A stretch of DNA of 23,293 nt from DATKYV01 sp035528275 (GCA_035528275.1 DATKYV010000048.1:1-23293), one strand, 5' to 3'; positions 7,777 to 15,768 are shown, numbered from the stretch's first letter. Notes: a model not told the origin generated them from the letters alone. Translations and numbers: made by a program.

Positions 7777-8370
7777 ATGCCAAGAGTCGCCCCGAACCGC
7801 GTTGCGTGGCGTTTCACGGCCGCAGTGCCGTTCATGGTCCTGTTTCTCGCTACCCTTCTTGCAGCGCAACAAGCGCCGTCGCTCGGGCCTGCGGACTGGT
7901 ATGATCGTCTGGCGCCCTACGTTCCCACTCCCATGGTGGTGGTGGAGGATATGTTGAAGCTCGCGCAGGTGGACCGCTACGACCGGGTCTATGACCTGGG
8001 TTCCGGAGATGGGCGCATCGTCATCATGGCCGCGCAGAAATTCGGCGCCGAAGCCGTGGGGGTGGAGCTCGACGATCGGCTGGCGAGTGAGTCGGCGGCC
8101 CGGATCGTGGAGCTTGGCCTGCAGAAGCGGGCAAAGATACTCCGCGCCAACATGTACGAGGTTGACTTGCGGCGGGCGACGGTGGTTACCCTTTACCTCC
8201 TGACCAGCGTCAACGAGCGCTTGAAGCCGATTCTCGAGAAGACCCTGCGCAAGGGAGCGCGAGTAGTCTGCCACGACTTCAAGGTGCCGGGCTGGGAAGC
8301 CGAAAAGACGGTTACTGTAGTTTCTGACAGCGGGGTCTCTCACACGCTTTTCCTTTACGTCCGGCATTGA
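7777..8370 (+). CDS. Class I SAM-dependent methyltransferase with N-terminal export/anchor sequence
   Basis: A 197-residue protein. Residues 8-33 are a basic-then-hydrophobic segment (WRFTAAVPFMVLFLATLLAAQQA) resembling a signal peptide or membrane anchor. The TPMVVVEDMLKLAQV block (51-65) precedes SAM motif I, VYDLGSGDGRIVI (71-83), then VGVELDD (95-101) and a motif IV-like TVVTLYLL. This compact arrangement occurs in widespread uncharacterised bacterial methyltransferases; the substrate is unknown. GGAAAGG lies about 10 nt before the ATG. The stop codon is 32 nt before the preferred start of the next methyltransferase, so they form one operon. The hydrophobic N terminus is unexpected for a SAM-using enzyme. 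Confidence 0.8.
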   Translation: MPRVAPNRVAWRFTAAVPFMVLFLATLLAAQQAPSLGPADWYDRLAPYVPTPMVVVEDMLKLAQVDRYDRVYDLGSGDGRIVIMAAQKFGAEAVGVELDDRLASESAARIVELGLQKRAKILRANMYEVDLRRATVVTLYLLTSVNERLKPILEKTLRKGARVVCHDFKVPGWEAEKTVTVVSDSGVSHTLFLYVRH

Positions 8371-8402
8371 CTACGCATAAGACCTCGCGGAAAGCGGCGC
8401 AT

Positions 8403-9170
8403 ATGGCGAGTCTCTCCCCCCGTCGATGGCTGATCTTCGCCGGACTGTTCGGCCTTCTGCTGATTCAATGCGGCGCCTCCTCCCCTGACTCGTTTGATTC
8501 GCGCGCTCTCGAAGCCCGGCAGGCCGCGAGCGACTCCCCCGAACTGCACCAAGCACGCCAGCGCATGGTCCGCCGGCAGATTGAGGCGCGCGGCGTCAAC
8601 GACCCGCGAGTGCTCGAAGCCATGCGCAAAGTCCCGCGCCACCTCTTCGTCCCTCGAGCGGCGCAATCGCACGCCTATGCCGACACACCACTGCCCATTG
8701 GCCACGACCAGACGATTTCTCAACCTTACATCGTGGCTTTTATGTCGGAAGCGTTGGAGCTGAAGGGCGGTGAGCGAGTGCTTGAAATCGGCACAGGGTC
8801 CGGCTACCAAGCCGCCGTGCTGGCCGAACTGGCGCGGGAGGTCTATTCCATCGAGATCGTGGAGCCGTTGGCTAGAGAAGCGGAAAAACGGCTGAAAGAA
8901 CTCGGCTATTCCAATATTAGACTACGCGTCGGCGACGGCTACCGCGGCTGGCCGGACGCCGCGCCGTTCGACGCCATTATGGTGACCGCCGCGCCCGATC
9001 ACGTCCCTCCCGCCCTGGTTGAGCAACTGGCGGAAGGCGGCAGGCTGGTGCTTCCAGTAGGCAGTCTCTTCCAGGAGCTGATCAGGATTCGGCGGACGAA
9101 GGAAGGAACCAGGCGGGAATCGCTTCTGCCGGTGCGCTTCGTTCCCATGACCGGCGAGGCCGAAAAGTGA
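8403..9170 (+). CDS. pcm: Protein-L-isoaspartate O-methyltransferase with N-terminal signal sequence
   Basis: Pcm methylates abnormal L-isoaspartyl residues in damaged proteins, starting their conversion back to aspartate. Diagnostic elements are QTISQPYIVAFM (103-114 from the ATG), motif I VLEIGTGSGYQAAVLAEL (126-143), YSIEIVEPLA and the GDGYRGWPDAAPFDAIMVTAAPDHVP block. Residues 1-22 (MASLSPRRWLIFAGLFGLLLIQ) look like a signal sequence ending before Cys23. LIQC is a poor lipobox because of Gln at -1, so lipidation is doubtful. The enzyme core begins near residue 48. The frame extends to a TTG at 8367, but the ATG at 8403 starts right at the signal sequence with a GGAAAG upstream. It is the last gene of the methyltransferase operon and converges with dapF 19 bp away. 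Confidence 0.88.
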   Translation: MASLSPRRWLIFAGLFGLLLIQCGASSPDSFDSRALEARQAASDSPELHQARQRMVRRQIEARGVNDPRVLEAMRKVPRHLFVPRAAQSHAYADTPLPIGHDQTISQPYIVAFMSEALELKGGERVLEIGTGSGYQAAVLAELAREVYSIEIVEPLAREAEKRLKELGYSNIRLRVGDGYRGWPDAAPFDAIMVTAAPDHVPPALVEQLAEGGRLVLPVGSLFQELIRIRRTKEGTRRESLLPVRFVPMTGEAEK

Positions 9171-9180
9171 CCCGCGCCCT

Positions 9181-9222
9181 CAGTTGGGGCTAAGGATGAA
9201 AGGTGCCCCGAGCCACCAACTG
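9181..9222. other. Imperfect stem-loop between the converging pcm and dapF genes
   Basis: cagttggggc (9181-9190) can pair with gcccc (9205-9209) and, across an 8-nt bulge, with aactg (9218-9222). There is no T-run. It may act as a weak bidirectional terminator, overlapping the dapF 3' end. Confidence 0.25.
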
Positions 9223-10044
9223 AACGGGACCGGTAAGAGTGATCTCTCCGCCTTTCGGCCAAGTCACCTCCAGACTGCCAGCGACGGTGCGGACGTGCAC
9301 CGTTCTGCCCGTCCGCCGGTTCAGCACGCAGGCCACGACCGCGGCGCATGAGCCGGTCCCCGAGGAGCTTGTTTCCCCGACCCCCCGCTCCCAAAACCGG
9401 ACCGCAATCTCTTTTCGGGAAATGACCGTCACGAATTCCACATTGGTGCGATTCGGAAAGAGAGGATTGATTTCGATCTCACGGCCCAAGCGCGCCCAGC
9501 CGATTCGCGCAAAGTCGGCGACAAAAATCGAACAGTGGGGATTGCCCATCGAGGTCACGGTGACGGGCAAAATCCCACGCTGAGTCGGCAATCGAAATCC
9601 CACAACCGGACCCCGCCCCTTGGCTCCGCGGAAAGGTATCTTCCGCGGATCGAGGACCGGTTTCCCCATGCTCACCCGGAAGGTCCACGTTCCTTGTTTC
9701 GAGCCCACCAATCGCAGGGATTTCACGCCCGCCGGCGTCTCGATTTTCAGCGTGCGAGAAGCGCTGCCCTCAACCCTAAGGAACGCGCCGACGCATCGGA
9801 TGCCGTTTCCGGACATCTCGGCCTCACTGCCGTCAGCGTTGAAGAAGCGCACGCGCGCGTCGTGCTTCTTGACCTTGGGAGGAAGGACGACGAGGAATCC
9901 GTCCGCACCCACACCGATATGGCGGTCACAGATGGAGCGCGCCAGAGCGGGAAGCGGGCCTCTCAGGTCTTTCCCTCGCGCGATGAGGAAATCGTTTCCC
10001 AGCCCATGAAATTTCGAGAATGGGAGTTCAGGGTTCATGGTCAT
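9190..10044 (-). CDS. dapF: Diaminopimelate epimerase family protein, one catalytic Cys replaced by Ser
   Basis: DapF interconverts LL- and meso-diaminopimelate for lysine and peptidoglycan using two cysteines as acid/base pair. Numbering here is from the GTG at 10047. The protein has the family hallmarks: FSKFHGLGNDFL (10-21), MSGNGIRC with the first catalytic Cys (C85), MGNPHC (167-172), VRFWERGVGET (216-226) and the SGTGSCAAVVA loop. In characterised DapF enzymes the second catalytic Cys precedes the GTG or GSG of this loop (ACGTG); here it is Ser229 (SSSGTG). Cys234, five residues on, is the non-catalytic position. Length (284-285) is normal, so the protein looks intact. I chose ATG at 10044 over GTG 10047 and ATG 10038. 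It follows the glycosyltransferase by about 60 bp, at the end of a long minus-strand run. Confidence 0.85.
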   Translation of the reverse strand: MTMNPELPFSKFHGLGNDFLIARGKDLRGPLPALARSICDRHIGVGADGFLVVLPPKVKKHDARVRFFNADGSEAEMSGNGIRCVGAFLRVEGSASRTLKIETPAGVKSLRLVGSKQGTWTFRVSMGKPVLDPRKIPFRGAKGRGPVVGFRLPTQRGILPVTVTSMGNPHCSIFVADFARIGWARLGREIEINPLFPNRTNVEFVTVISRKEIAVRFWERGVGETSSSGTGSCAAVVACVLNRRTGRTVHVRTVAGSLEVTWPKGGEITLTGPVQLVARGTFHP

Positions 10045-10105
10045 CACTGATTCCGGCGAACAAGACTTCTACTCTTAACCGAACTGAATGATGGGTCAAG
10101 AAGAA

Positions 10106-11689
10106 TCACTTGCGTCGCTTATAGACGGCCACGCTGCCTTCCTCCGGGAATGAGCCGCTCGCCACCAGCTCGAAGTTTGCGAACGCTTCCGGGTAGGTGC
10201 GCATCAGCTCATCCACCGCATCGCCATCGCCCCGGATGATCCACGCCACCCATTTGTCGGGCTCGGTCCGGAGCTTTCTCCAATAAGCGCGGTTTGTCTC
10301 GCTCAGGGTATCGCGGAAGGAAATCCCCACCGCCGGCATCACGCAGGGCCACTTGCCGACGGCTGTGAGGACAGGGCGGCCGTCGTATGTGTCGCTCAGC
10401 ACCCGAATCACCAACTGTTGCCGTTTGGAGCGGCAGGGGGTGTTGAGCGCGCCCTCCTTGGCGACGGCCAGCTCCGCGGCCCCGCTCGAGGAGACGAAAA
10501 CCGCCTGGCCCAAAATCACACCGAGCAGCACCGCCGTCAGCACCCGCCGCAGGCGCAAGGGGGCGCTGGTCATAATGAGAAACGACGGCAGCAGCGCCAC
10601 AGCCGGCAGCATTTCCAGCCCGTAACGCAGGTTGTAGTACGTGTTGGGAAATAGAGTTGGGACGTAAAGAGGAATGGCCGCATACGCAATCGAATAAAGG
10701 TAGAAAGGCAAGACCACGAGAAACAACAAGGCGGCGGAGCGGCGGGCGCGATTTTCCCGGTCGACGATCCAGGCCACCAATCCGAGCACGGCAAGCAGAA
10801 GCGGCCACACACCGATCACGAGTCCCAAATCCGCCACGTAGTAGCGGGCTGAGAGATACAGACTCCCGTCGGTGGGATACCGGAAGGCCGTGGTCGCAAG
10901 CTGCCGGGCATAAATGGCCTGCGCCGAAAATGGGCCGTTAACGAACTCCAGGGCGTTTCCGAAGCGCCAGGCATTGTGAATCAGCCAGAGCGCCGGCCCG
11001 GCGCCGGCAATGGCTGAGAAAATCGCTGCGTGGCGAAAACGCCGGGCCCACGGCCCGGAACGCGCCAGCAGGACGAACAACGCTGCGAAAGGCAGCAGAA
11101 ACCAGCCGTCATAACGGGTCAGTGTTCCCAGGAAGGCAGCCAGGGCCGCCGGCACCAGTGCAATCATCCGGCCGTTCTGTTGATAGCGAAAAAGGCCGTA
11201 GATGACGAGGACGGTCCAGAGAATCGCCAGCGGCTCGGTCAGCGGCGTGCTCGCCAGGTAGAGCATGTTGGGGCAGAGGAGGAATCCGGCAAGCGCCACG
11301 ACCGCGGCGGCGAGGCTTCGATTCATTTCGTAGGCCAGCCGAAAGATGACCCAGGCCGCAATGATGAAAGCCGCCGTGGAGACGAGGCTTCCGCCCAGGC
11401 CGGTCCGCCACAGAAAGTCATTGACGGCGAGCGGGGCCACCATCAGGTGATAAAGGGGCAGCCAGACGCTTCCGATTTCCGGGTACCCGGGAGTCAGCGA
11501 ATCGAAGATGCGCCGCGCACCTTCCATGTGCGCGATGCCGTCACCGTATAAATTGCTGAGGCCGCGGGAATAGAAGAAGTACAGGCTGGCAAGAGCCACG
11601 GAGAGAATGGCGCTCCCGGCTACGACTTCCGGCCTGAAGGGAGGCCCAGAAACCGTCGATTTGGCCGCGCGGGAAGCGTCTTCAGACAT
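10106..11689 (-). CDS. GT-C membrane glycosyltransferase (PMT/ArnT-like)
   Basis: A 527-residue integral membrane protein. After a short polar N terminus, one transmembrane helix (about 22-42) is followed by the first external loop LSNLYGDGIAHMEGARRI (44-61), with an acidic residue (D50) where GT-C enzymes keep their catalytic Asp. About ten further hydrophobic helices follow, up to residue 400. The last 130 residues form a soluble C-terminal domain. GT-C enzymes use polyprenyl-phosphate sugars to glycosylate lipids or proteins on the outer face of the inner membrane; donor and acceptor here are unknown. The frame begins with a TTG at 11692, but ATG at 11689 is the likely start, overlapping the end of the kinase gene by 8 nt. 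Co-expression with the kinase is therefore likely. Confidence 0.75.
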   Translation of the reverse strand: MSEDASRAAKSTVSGPPFRPEVVAGSAILSVALASLYFFYSRGLSNLYGDGIAHMEGARRIFDSLTPGYPEIGSVWLPLYHLMVAPLAVNDFLWRTGLGGSLVSTAAFIIAAWVIFRLAYEMNRSLAAAVVALAGFLLCPNMLYLASTPLTEPLAILWTVLVIYGLFRYQQNGRMIALVPAALAAFLGTLTRYDGWFLLPFAALFVLLARSGPWARRFRHAAIFSAIAGAGPALWLIHNAWRFGNALEFVNGPFSAQAIYARQLATTAFRYPTDGSLYLSARYYVADLGLVIGVWPLLLAVLGLVAWIVDRENRARRSAALLFLVVLPFYLYSIAYAAIPLYVPTLFPNTYYNLRYGLEMLPAVALLPSFLIMTSAPLRLRRVLTAVLLGVILGQAVFVSSSGAAELAVAKEGALNTPCRSKRQQLVIRVLSDTYDGRPVLTAVGKWPCVMPAVGISFRDTLSETNRAYWRKLRTEPDKWVAWIIRGDGDAVDELMRTYPEAFANFELVASGSFPEEGSVAVYKRRK

Positions 11690-12587
11690 CAAAATGCGTG
11701 AGGTGTTTGAATTCCTGGAAGCGCCGTCCTATGTCTTCCTGAGTCAGCTCCAAGAGCCTCTTCACGCCAAAGTCTTCCACGGCAAAGCTCGCCATGACCG
11801 AGCCATAGACGACGGCGCGGCGCAGATTGGCCTCGGAAGTGTCACCGGTCCGTGCCAGGTGCCCCATGAACCCCCCGGCAAAAGTGTCGCCGGCGCCCGT
11901 CGGGTCGCGCACTTCCTCAAGGGGATAGCCGGGGACGAAGAAGTCGGAGCCGTCTGTGAAGAGGCCCACGCCGTGCTCGCCCCGCTTGATGACCACGATG
12001 CGCGGCCCCATTTCCCGGATCGAGGCGGCCGCGCGCTTCAAGTTCTGCTGACCCGAGAGCATTCGGGCCTCCCCGTCGTTCACCACCAAAACGTCGACGG
12101 TTGCGAGCGTTCTCTTCAGCTCGTCGGGTTTTCCCTGAATCCAGTAGTTCATGGAGTCACAACCCACCCATCGCGCCCGGGGGAGCTGTTCACGGACATG
12201 GAGCTGCAGGACCGGGTCAATGTTCGCCAGAAAGACATACTCGCAGTCGAGATAATGGGCGGGAATCTTGGGAGAGAACTGCTCGAAAACGTTGAGCTGT
12301 GTTTCGAGACTCTGAGCCACGTTCATGTCTCCCTCGTAAGCTCCTCGCCAGCGAAAGGTCTTCCCCGGAGCGCGTTCGATGCCTTCTATATCAATCGCCT
12401 GGTCCGTGAAAACGCGCATTTGCCGCTCGCCAAAATCCTCGCCGACCACCGCCACCACCTTGACCTCGGCAAAGCGGCTGGCGGTCACCGAAAAGTACGT
12501 CGCAGCGCCGCCCAGGATTTCATCCGCGTAGCCCGAAGGCGTCCGGACTGAGTCAAAAGCAACCGAACCTACAACTAACAGTGCCAT
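11682..12587 (-). CDS. PfkB-family carbohydrate/nucleoside kinase
   Basis: A 301-residue ribokinase-like enzyme. The N-terminal substrate-side region has VGSVAFDSV (6-14) and the GG-containing ADEILGGAATYFSVTASRF (21-39). The C-terminal signature DPTGAGDTFAGGF (228-240) contains the anion hole and the catalytic Asp (D234). The family phosphorylates sugars, nucleosides or sugar phosphates with ATP (ADP in some members); the substrate is not readable from sequence. It lies 47 bp downstream of the MTA phosphorylase gene, so a role in using the sugar-1-phosphate or nucleoside from that enzyme is an attractive inference. The ATG has GGAGGG 11 nt upstream. Its stop overlaps the glycosyltransferase start. 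Confidence 0.88.
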   Translation of the reverse strand: MALLVVGSVAFDSVRTPSGYADEILGGAATYFSVTASRFAEVKVVAVVGEDFGERQMRVFTDQAIDIEGIERAPGKTFRWRGAYEGDMNVAQSLETQLNVFEQFSPKIPAHYLDCEYVFLANIDPVLQLHVREQLPRARWVGCDSMNYWIQGKPDELKRTLATVDVLVVNDGEARMLSGQQNLKRAAASIREMGPRIVVIKRGEHGVGLFTDGSDFFVPGYPLEEVRDPTGAGDTFAGGFMGHLARTGDTSEANLRRAVVYGSVMASFAVEDFGVKRLLELTQEDIGRRFQEFKHLTHFDV

Positions 12588-12634
12588 TGAGGCGATATCC
12601 CTCCAGGCCGCGTGAAATCCCGAGACTTCAACAA

Positions 12635-13501
12635 TTACTTGAGGTGTTTGCCGATCAGCAAACCGAGCTTCTTGCGCAGTCGCGGACTGATCTTCTTCGG
12701 GTCAGTAAGGATAGCATGGGCGAGCGCTGACCCACACTGGCAGGCGCGACCGGGCGGCAGATTTGCCACTGCGGCGCGGATGATCCGCTGGGCATTCGCG
12801 ACATTCCGGTTCAGGTAGTCGATGATCTGACTTACGGTGACCGCGTCATGATCGGGATGCCAGCAGTCGTAGTCGGTTACCATCGCCAGGCTGCTGTAGC
12901 AGATCTCCGCCTCGCGCGCCAGCTTGGCCTCCTGCAGGTTGGTCATGCCGATAACGTCCATGCCCCAGGCGCGGTAGGTGCTGGACTCCGACTTGGTGGA
13001 GAACGCCGGCCCCTCCATGCAGAGATAGGTGCCGCCGCGGTGGCATCTCACGCCGCTCGTGGCGCATGCCTCTGCCAGAATATCCTGCAGGACCGGGCAT
13101 ATGGGGTCAGCAAAACTAATGTGGGCGACAACACCCCCACCGAAAAATGTAGAAGGGCGCCCCGCGGTCCGATCGAAAAACTGGTTGGGCAGGACCACGT
13201 CCAGCGGCCGCATATCCTCGCGAAGCGAACCCACCGCGGTGATGGAGATAATGCGCTCGACGCCCAGCTTTTTCATGCCGTAAATGTTGGCCCGGTAGTT
13301 GATCTCGGAAGGCATCAGGACGTGGCCGCGCCCGTGCCGCGTCAGGAAGGCCACCCGACGGCCTTCGAGAGTCCCCAGGACAAACACGTCGGAAGGCTTC
13401 CCGAACGGCGTGGTCACGCGCACCTCTCGCACGCCTTTCAGCCCCGGCATGTTGTACAACCCGCTTCCACCGATGATGCCAATCTGCGCTTTTGCAGCCA
13501 C
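12635..13501 (-). CDS. mtnP: S-methyl-5'-thioadenosine phosphorylase
   Basis: This enzyme splits methylthioadenosine with phosphate into adenine and methylthioribose-1-phosphate, the first step of methionine salvage. The protein contains IGIIGGSGLY, the phosphate-binding FLTRHGRGH, INYRANIYGMKKLGV, the EGPAFSTKSES segment and TDYDCWHPDHDAV. The TDYDCW context is the MTA-phosphorylase version, whereas purine nucleoside phosphorylases have Asn at the base-recognition site. The frame opens at a GTG at 13543, just after the upstream gene's stop. A second GTG at 13501 has AGGAGGG 11 nt upstream, the same spacing as the kinase gene, and gives the usual short N terminus, so I use it; the choice is uncertain. 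It lies between the MBL-fold and PfkB genes. Confidence 0.88.
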   Translation of the reverse strand: MAAKAQIGIIGGSGLYNMPGLKGVREVRVTTPFGKPSDVFVLGTLEGRRVAFLTRHGRGHVLMPSEINYRANIYGMKKLGVERIISITAVGSLREDMRPLDVVLPNQFFDRTAGRPSTFFGGGVVAHISFADPICPVLQDILAEACATSGVRCHRGGTYLCMEGPAFSTKSESSTYRAWGMDVIGMTNLQEAKLAREAEICYSSLAMVTDYDCWHPDHDAVTVSQIIDYLNRNVANAQRIIRAAVANLPPGRACQCGSALAHAILTDPKKISPRLRKKLGLLIGKHLK

Positions 13502-13546
13502 GATGTTCTCAGCCCTCCTCTTCGACAATGCGGTGCCACTCACCCG

Positions 13547-14374
13547 TTACTCAACCGCCTGCACGCTCACGCCGGATTTCGATTTGCTCAGCTTCGCCCA
13601 AGGCACCTCCGCATCGTGAGGAAAGACCACCAGAGTCCCCTGCTCCGCCAGTTCCGGGAGGAGCCGATGCCTGTTGGCGAGCGTCGCCATGGGGTAGAGA
13701 TCGAAGCTCATGATCCATGGATAAGGCAGGTGATGCCGCGTCGGAACCAGGTCGGATACAAAATAGGCCTGTTGGCCCTCCGATTCAATCCGCACACACT
13801 GCATGTCCTGGGTATGCCCGGAAACGACCTCCACTCGGATTCCGGGAAGTACTTCCCGGTCTCCTTCCACAAAATCGGTCTGTGATTCCGCAGCCGTAAA
13901 GAAATCCGGCACGTAGCTCGCCCGGTCGCGCTCGTTGGGGCTGACCGCGTGCTCCCACTCTGCGCGCTGCACGACGTAGCGAGCCCGGGGAAACGTCGGG
14001 ACGATCTTGTCGCCGTCGCGCCGAGTGTTCCACCCGCAGTGATCGAAGTGCAGGTGAGTGTTGATGACGATATCGATGTCCGCCGGCGACAGCCCCAGCT
14101 TTTTGAGTTCCGCCGGGAGCGTCGTCGTCTTCCGGATTCCGTAGATATCCACGTACTTCGCTTCAAATTTGTCGCCGATGCCGGTTTCGATCAGAATGTT
14201 CGCGCTTCCGGTGCGCACCAGAAGGCATGTCAGACCCAGGCGGACGCGGTTCCGCTCATCGGCGGGAAGCTTCTTCTCCCACAGGGGCTTGGGCACCACA
14301 CCGAACATCTGGCCGCCGTCCAGGGCGAACGTTCCGTCGGAAAGCGCCGCAAGCTCGAATCGCCCGAGTTTCAT
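13547..14374 (-). CDS. MBL-fold metallo-hydrolase
   Basis: A 275-residue metallo-beta-lactamase-fold hydrolase. The metal motif is HLHFDHCG (H107, H109, D111, H112), followed by the third His in VVSGHTQDM, the Asp in YFVSDLVPT and the C-terminal His in VVFPHDAE. The N-terminal FELAALSDGTFALDGGQMFGVVP and the TCLLVRTGSANILIETGIGDK block resemble the lactonase-like branch (AiiA relatives), but many members act on other esters or thioesters, so I do not assign a substrate. The start ATG overlaps the stop of the methylmalonyl-CoA epimerase gene by 4 nt (ATGA), pointing to coupled translation. The gene therefore links the acyl-CoA genes upstream to the MTA phosphorylase downstream. Confidence 0.85.
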   Translation of the reverse strand: MKLGRFELAALSDGTFALDGGQMFGVVPKPLWEKKLPADERNRVRLGLTCLLVRTGSANILIETGIGDKFEAKYVDIYGIRKTTTLPAELKKLGLSPADIDIVINTHLHFDHCGWNTRRDGDKIVPTFPRARYVVQRAEWEHAVSPNERDRASYVPDFFTAAESQTDFVEGDREVLPGIRVEVVSGHTQDMQCVRIESEGQQAYFVSDLVPTRHHLPYPWIMSFDLYPMATLANRHRLLPELAEQGTLVVFPHDAEVPWAKLSKSKSGVSVQAVE

Positions 14375-14766
14375 TTCTCCTCGACCAGCTCGATGAGGAC
14401 GCCGCAGGTACTGGAGGGATGCAGGAAGGCGATGCGCTCGTTCCCCGCCCCTTTTCGCGGCTCGCGATCGATCAACCGCACGCCCTCACTCTCCAGGTGG
14501 CTGAGGGCCTGCGCGAGGTCTGGCACGGTTAGCGTCAGATGGTGCAGCCCCGGGCCCCGCTTGGCGATGAAGCGCGCGATGGGTGAATCCGGCGCCGTGG
14601 ATTCCAGCAATTCCAGGCGCGAATCCCCCAGCGCGAAGGCCGCTACACGCACTTTCTGCTCGTCCACGACTTCCTCCGAATCGGGCGGGCGGCCCACCAG
14701 CTTCTCGAAGGCTGGAATCGCGGTGCGCAGTGATTCGACGGCAATTCCCAGATGATGAATCTTCAT
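14371..14766 (-). CDS. mce: Methylmalonyl-CoA epimerase
   Basis: A 131-residue single vicinal-oxygen-chelate (glyoxalase fold) protein that interconverts (2S)- and (2R)-methylmalonyl-CoA, between propionyl-CoA carboxylase and methylmalonyl-CoA mutase. Features are IHHLGIAVESL (H5 is the likely first metal ligand), LGDSRLELLESTAPDSPIARFIAKRGPGLHHLTL (H75/H76) and the C-terminal GVLIELVEE (E126). The block SPIARFIAKRGPGLHH is characteristic of this family rather than of lactoylglutathione lyases. It overlaps meaB upstream and the MBL gene downstream by 4 nt each, so it is embedded in a tightly coupled transcript. No mutase subunit is present in the window. Confidence 0.9.
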   Translation of the reverse strand: MKIHHLGIAVESLRTAIPAFEKLVGRPPDSEEVVDEQKVRVAAFALGDSRLELLESTAPDSPIARFIAKRGPGLHHLTLTVPDLAQALSHLESEGVRLIDREPRKGAGNERIAFLHPSSTCGVLIELVEEK

Positions 14767-15743
14767 CGCTTCCTCTTTGGTGTGCGGGTTGTCGCAGACG
14801 CGAAGTCATTGATGAGGTCCTTCACCACCGTGTGCGGATCGCTGCGGTGAGTAAGGATGTCATCGACGCGCGCGTCGAGCACTCCGTCCTGAAGTTGGTT
14901 CAGCGCATTTTCAAAAAGCCGCTGGCGCAGGAGTTCGAGCAGCCGGGCCCGCCATTGGTCTCGCTGACGCCGTTGCTTGGCCCCTGCCTTTTCACCGAAC
15001 GCCTGGAACCTGTCCAACTCCTCGCGAAGGGTGCGGACGCCCTCGCCGGTGGTGGCCACGGCTTTCACAATCGGCGGCTGCCAGTCATCGGAGCGCGGCG
15101 CCAGTCCCAGCATGGCCGTCAATTCCTGTTCCACGCGGTCCGCTCCGGGGCGGTCCGCCTTGTTGATGACGAATAGGTCGGCGATCTCCATCACGCCGGC
15201 CTTAAAGGTTTGGATATCGTCGCCCATTCCGGGGACGAGGAGTAGAACGGTCGCGTCAGCGTGGCGGGCGATTTCCACCTCGTCCTGCCCCACACCCACC
15301 GTCTCGACCAGAATCACCCGGCAGCCCGCTGCGTCCAGGATGATGGCAGCGTCCTGCGTGGCGGCGGTGAGGCCGCCCAGATGTCCGCGCGTGGCCATGC
15401 TGCGGATGTACACGCCGTCGTCGTTTGAGAGGTTCTGCATCCGGATACGGTCGCCGAGAATCGCGCCTCCCGAGAACGGGCTGGTGGGATCAACGGCGAG
15501 GATGCCGACGCGCCACCCGTCGCGGCGGTACTCGCCCGCCAGCTTTTCCACCAGCGTGCTCTTCCCCGCACCCGGCGAACCCGTGATTCCCACGACGTAG
15601 GCATTCCCCGCCTTGGGGAAGATCCGCTTCAGAAGGGCGAACCCGGCAGCGTCCCCGTTTTCCACGGCTGAAATGGCGCGCGAGATGGCGCGCCGGTCGC
15701 CGGCGAAAATCTTCTCGGCCCAGGCTTGTGATGTTTCCGGCAT
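14763..15743 (-). CDS. meaB: MeaB-family GTPase (methylmalonyl-CoA mutase chaperone)
   Basis: MeaB (also ArgK; human MMAA) uses GTP to protect and reload adenosylcobalamin-dependent methylmalonyl-CoA mutase. Seen from the ATG at 15743 (326 residues): an N-terminal helix AGDRRAISRAISAVENGD, the P-loop GSPGAGKST (55-63), VDPTSPFSGGAILGDRIRM (84-102), IRSMATRGHLGGL, the VETVGVGQDEVE switch region and NKAD (194-197). The C-terminal dimerisation arm is rich in Arg. The frame extends to a GTG at 15791 inside the preceding gene. The ATG fits the family N terminus better, although neither start has a strong ribosome site. It follows the acyl-CoA dehydrogenase by 25 bp and overlaps the epimerase gene by 4 nt. 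Confidence 0.92.
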   Translation of the reverse strand: MPETSQAWAEKIFAGDRRAISRAISAVENGDAAGFALLKRIFPKAGNAYVVGITGSPGAGKSTLVEKLAGEYRRDGWRVGILAVDPTSPFSGGAILGDRIRMQNLSNDDGVYIRSMATRGHLGGLTAATQDAAIILDAAGCRVILVETVGVGQDEVEIARHADATVLLLVPGMGDDIQTFKAGVMEIADLFVINKADRPGADRVEQELTAMLGLAPRSDDWQPPIVKAVATTGEGVRTLREELDRFQAFGEKAGAKQRRQRDQWRARLLELLRQRLFENALNQLQDGVLDARVDDILTHRSDPHTVVKDLINDFASATTRTPKRKR

Positions 15744-15768
15744 TCGAGGAGTCTTGGGTTGGCGCAAC

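Noticed and set aside
8367..8402. TTG at 8367 as the pcm start, overlapping the upstream stop
   Set aside because: It would add 12 polar residues before a complete signal sequence, while the ATG at 8403 has an upstream purine-rich site.
12848..13885. Plus-strand open frame of about 345 codons opposite mtnP and the MBL gene
   Set aside because: The minus-strand proteins have intact active-site motifs. This frame is rich in His, Arg and Pro without a pattern, as expected for a shadow.
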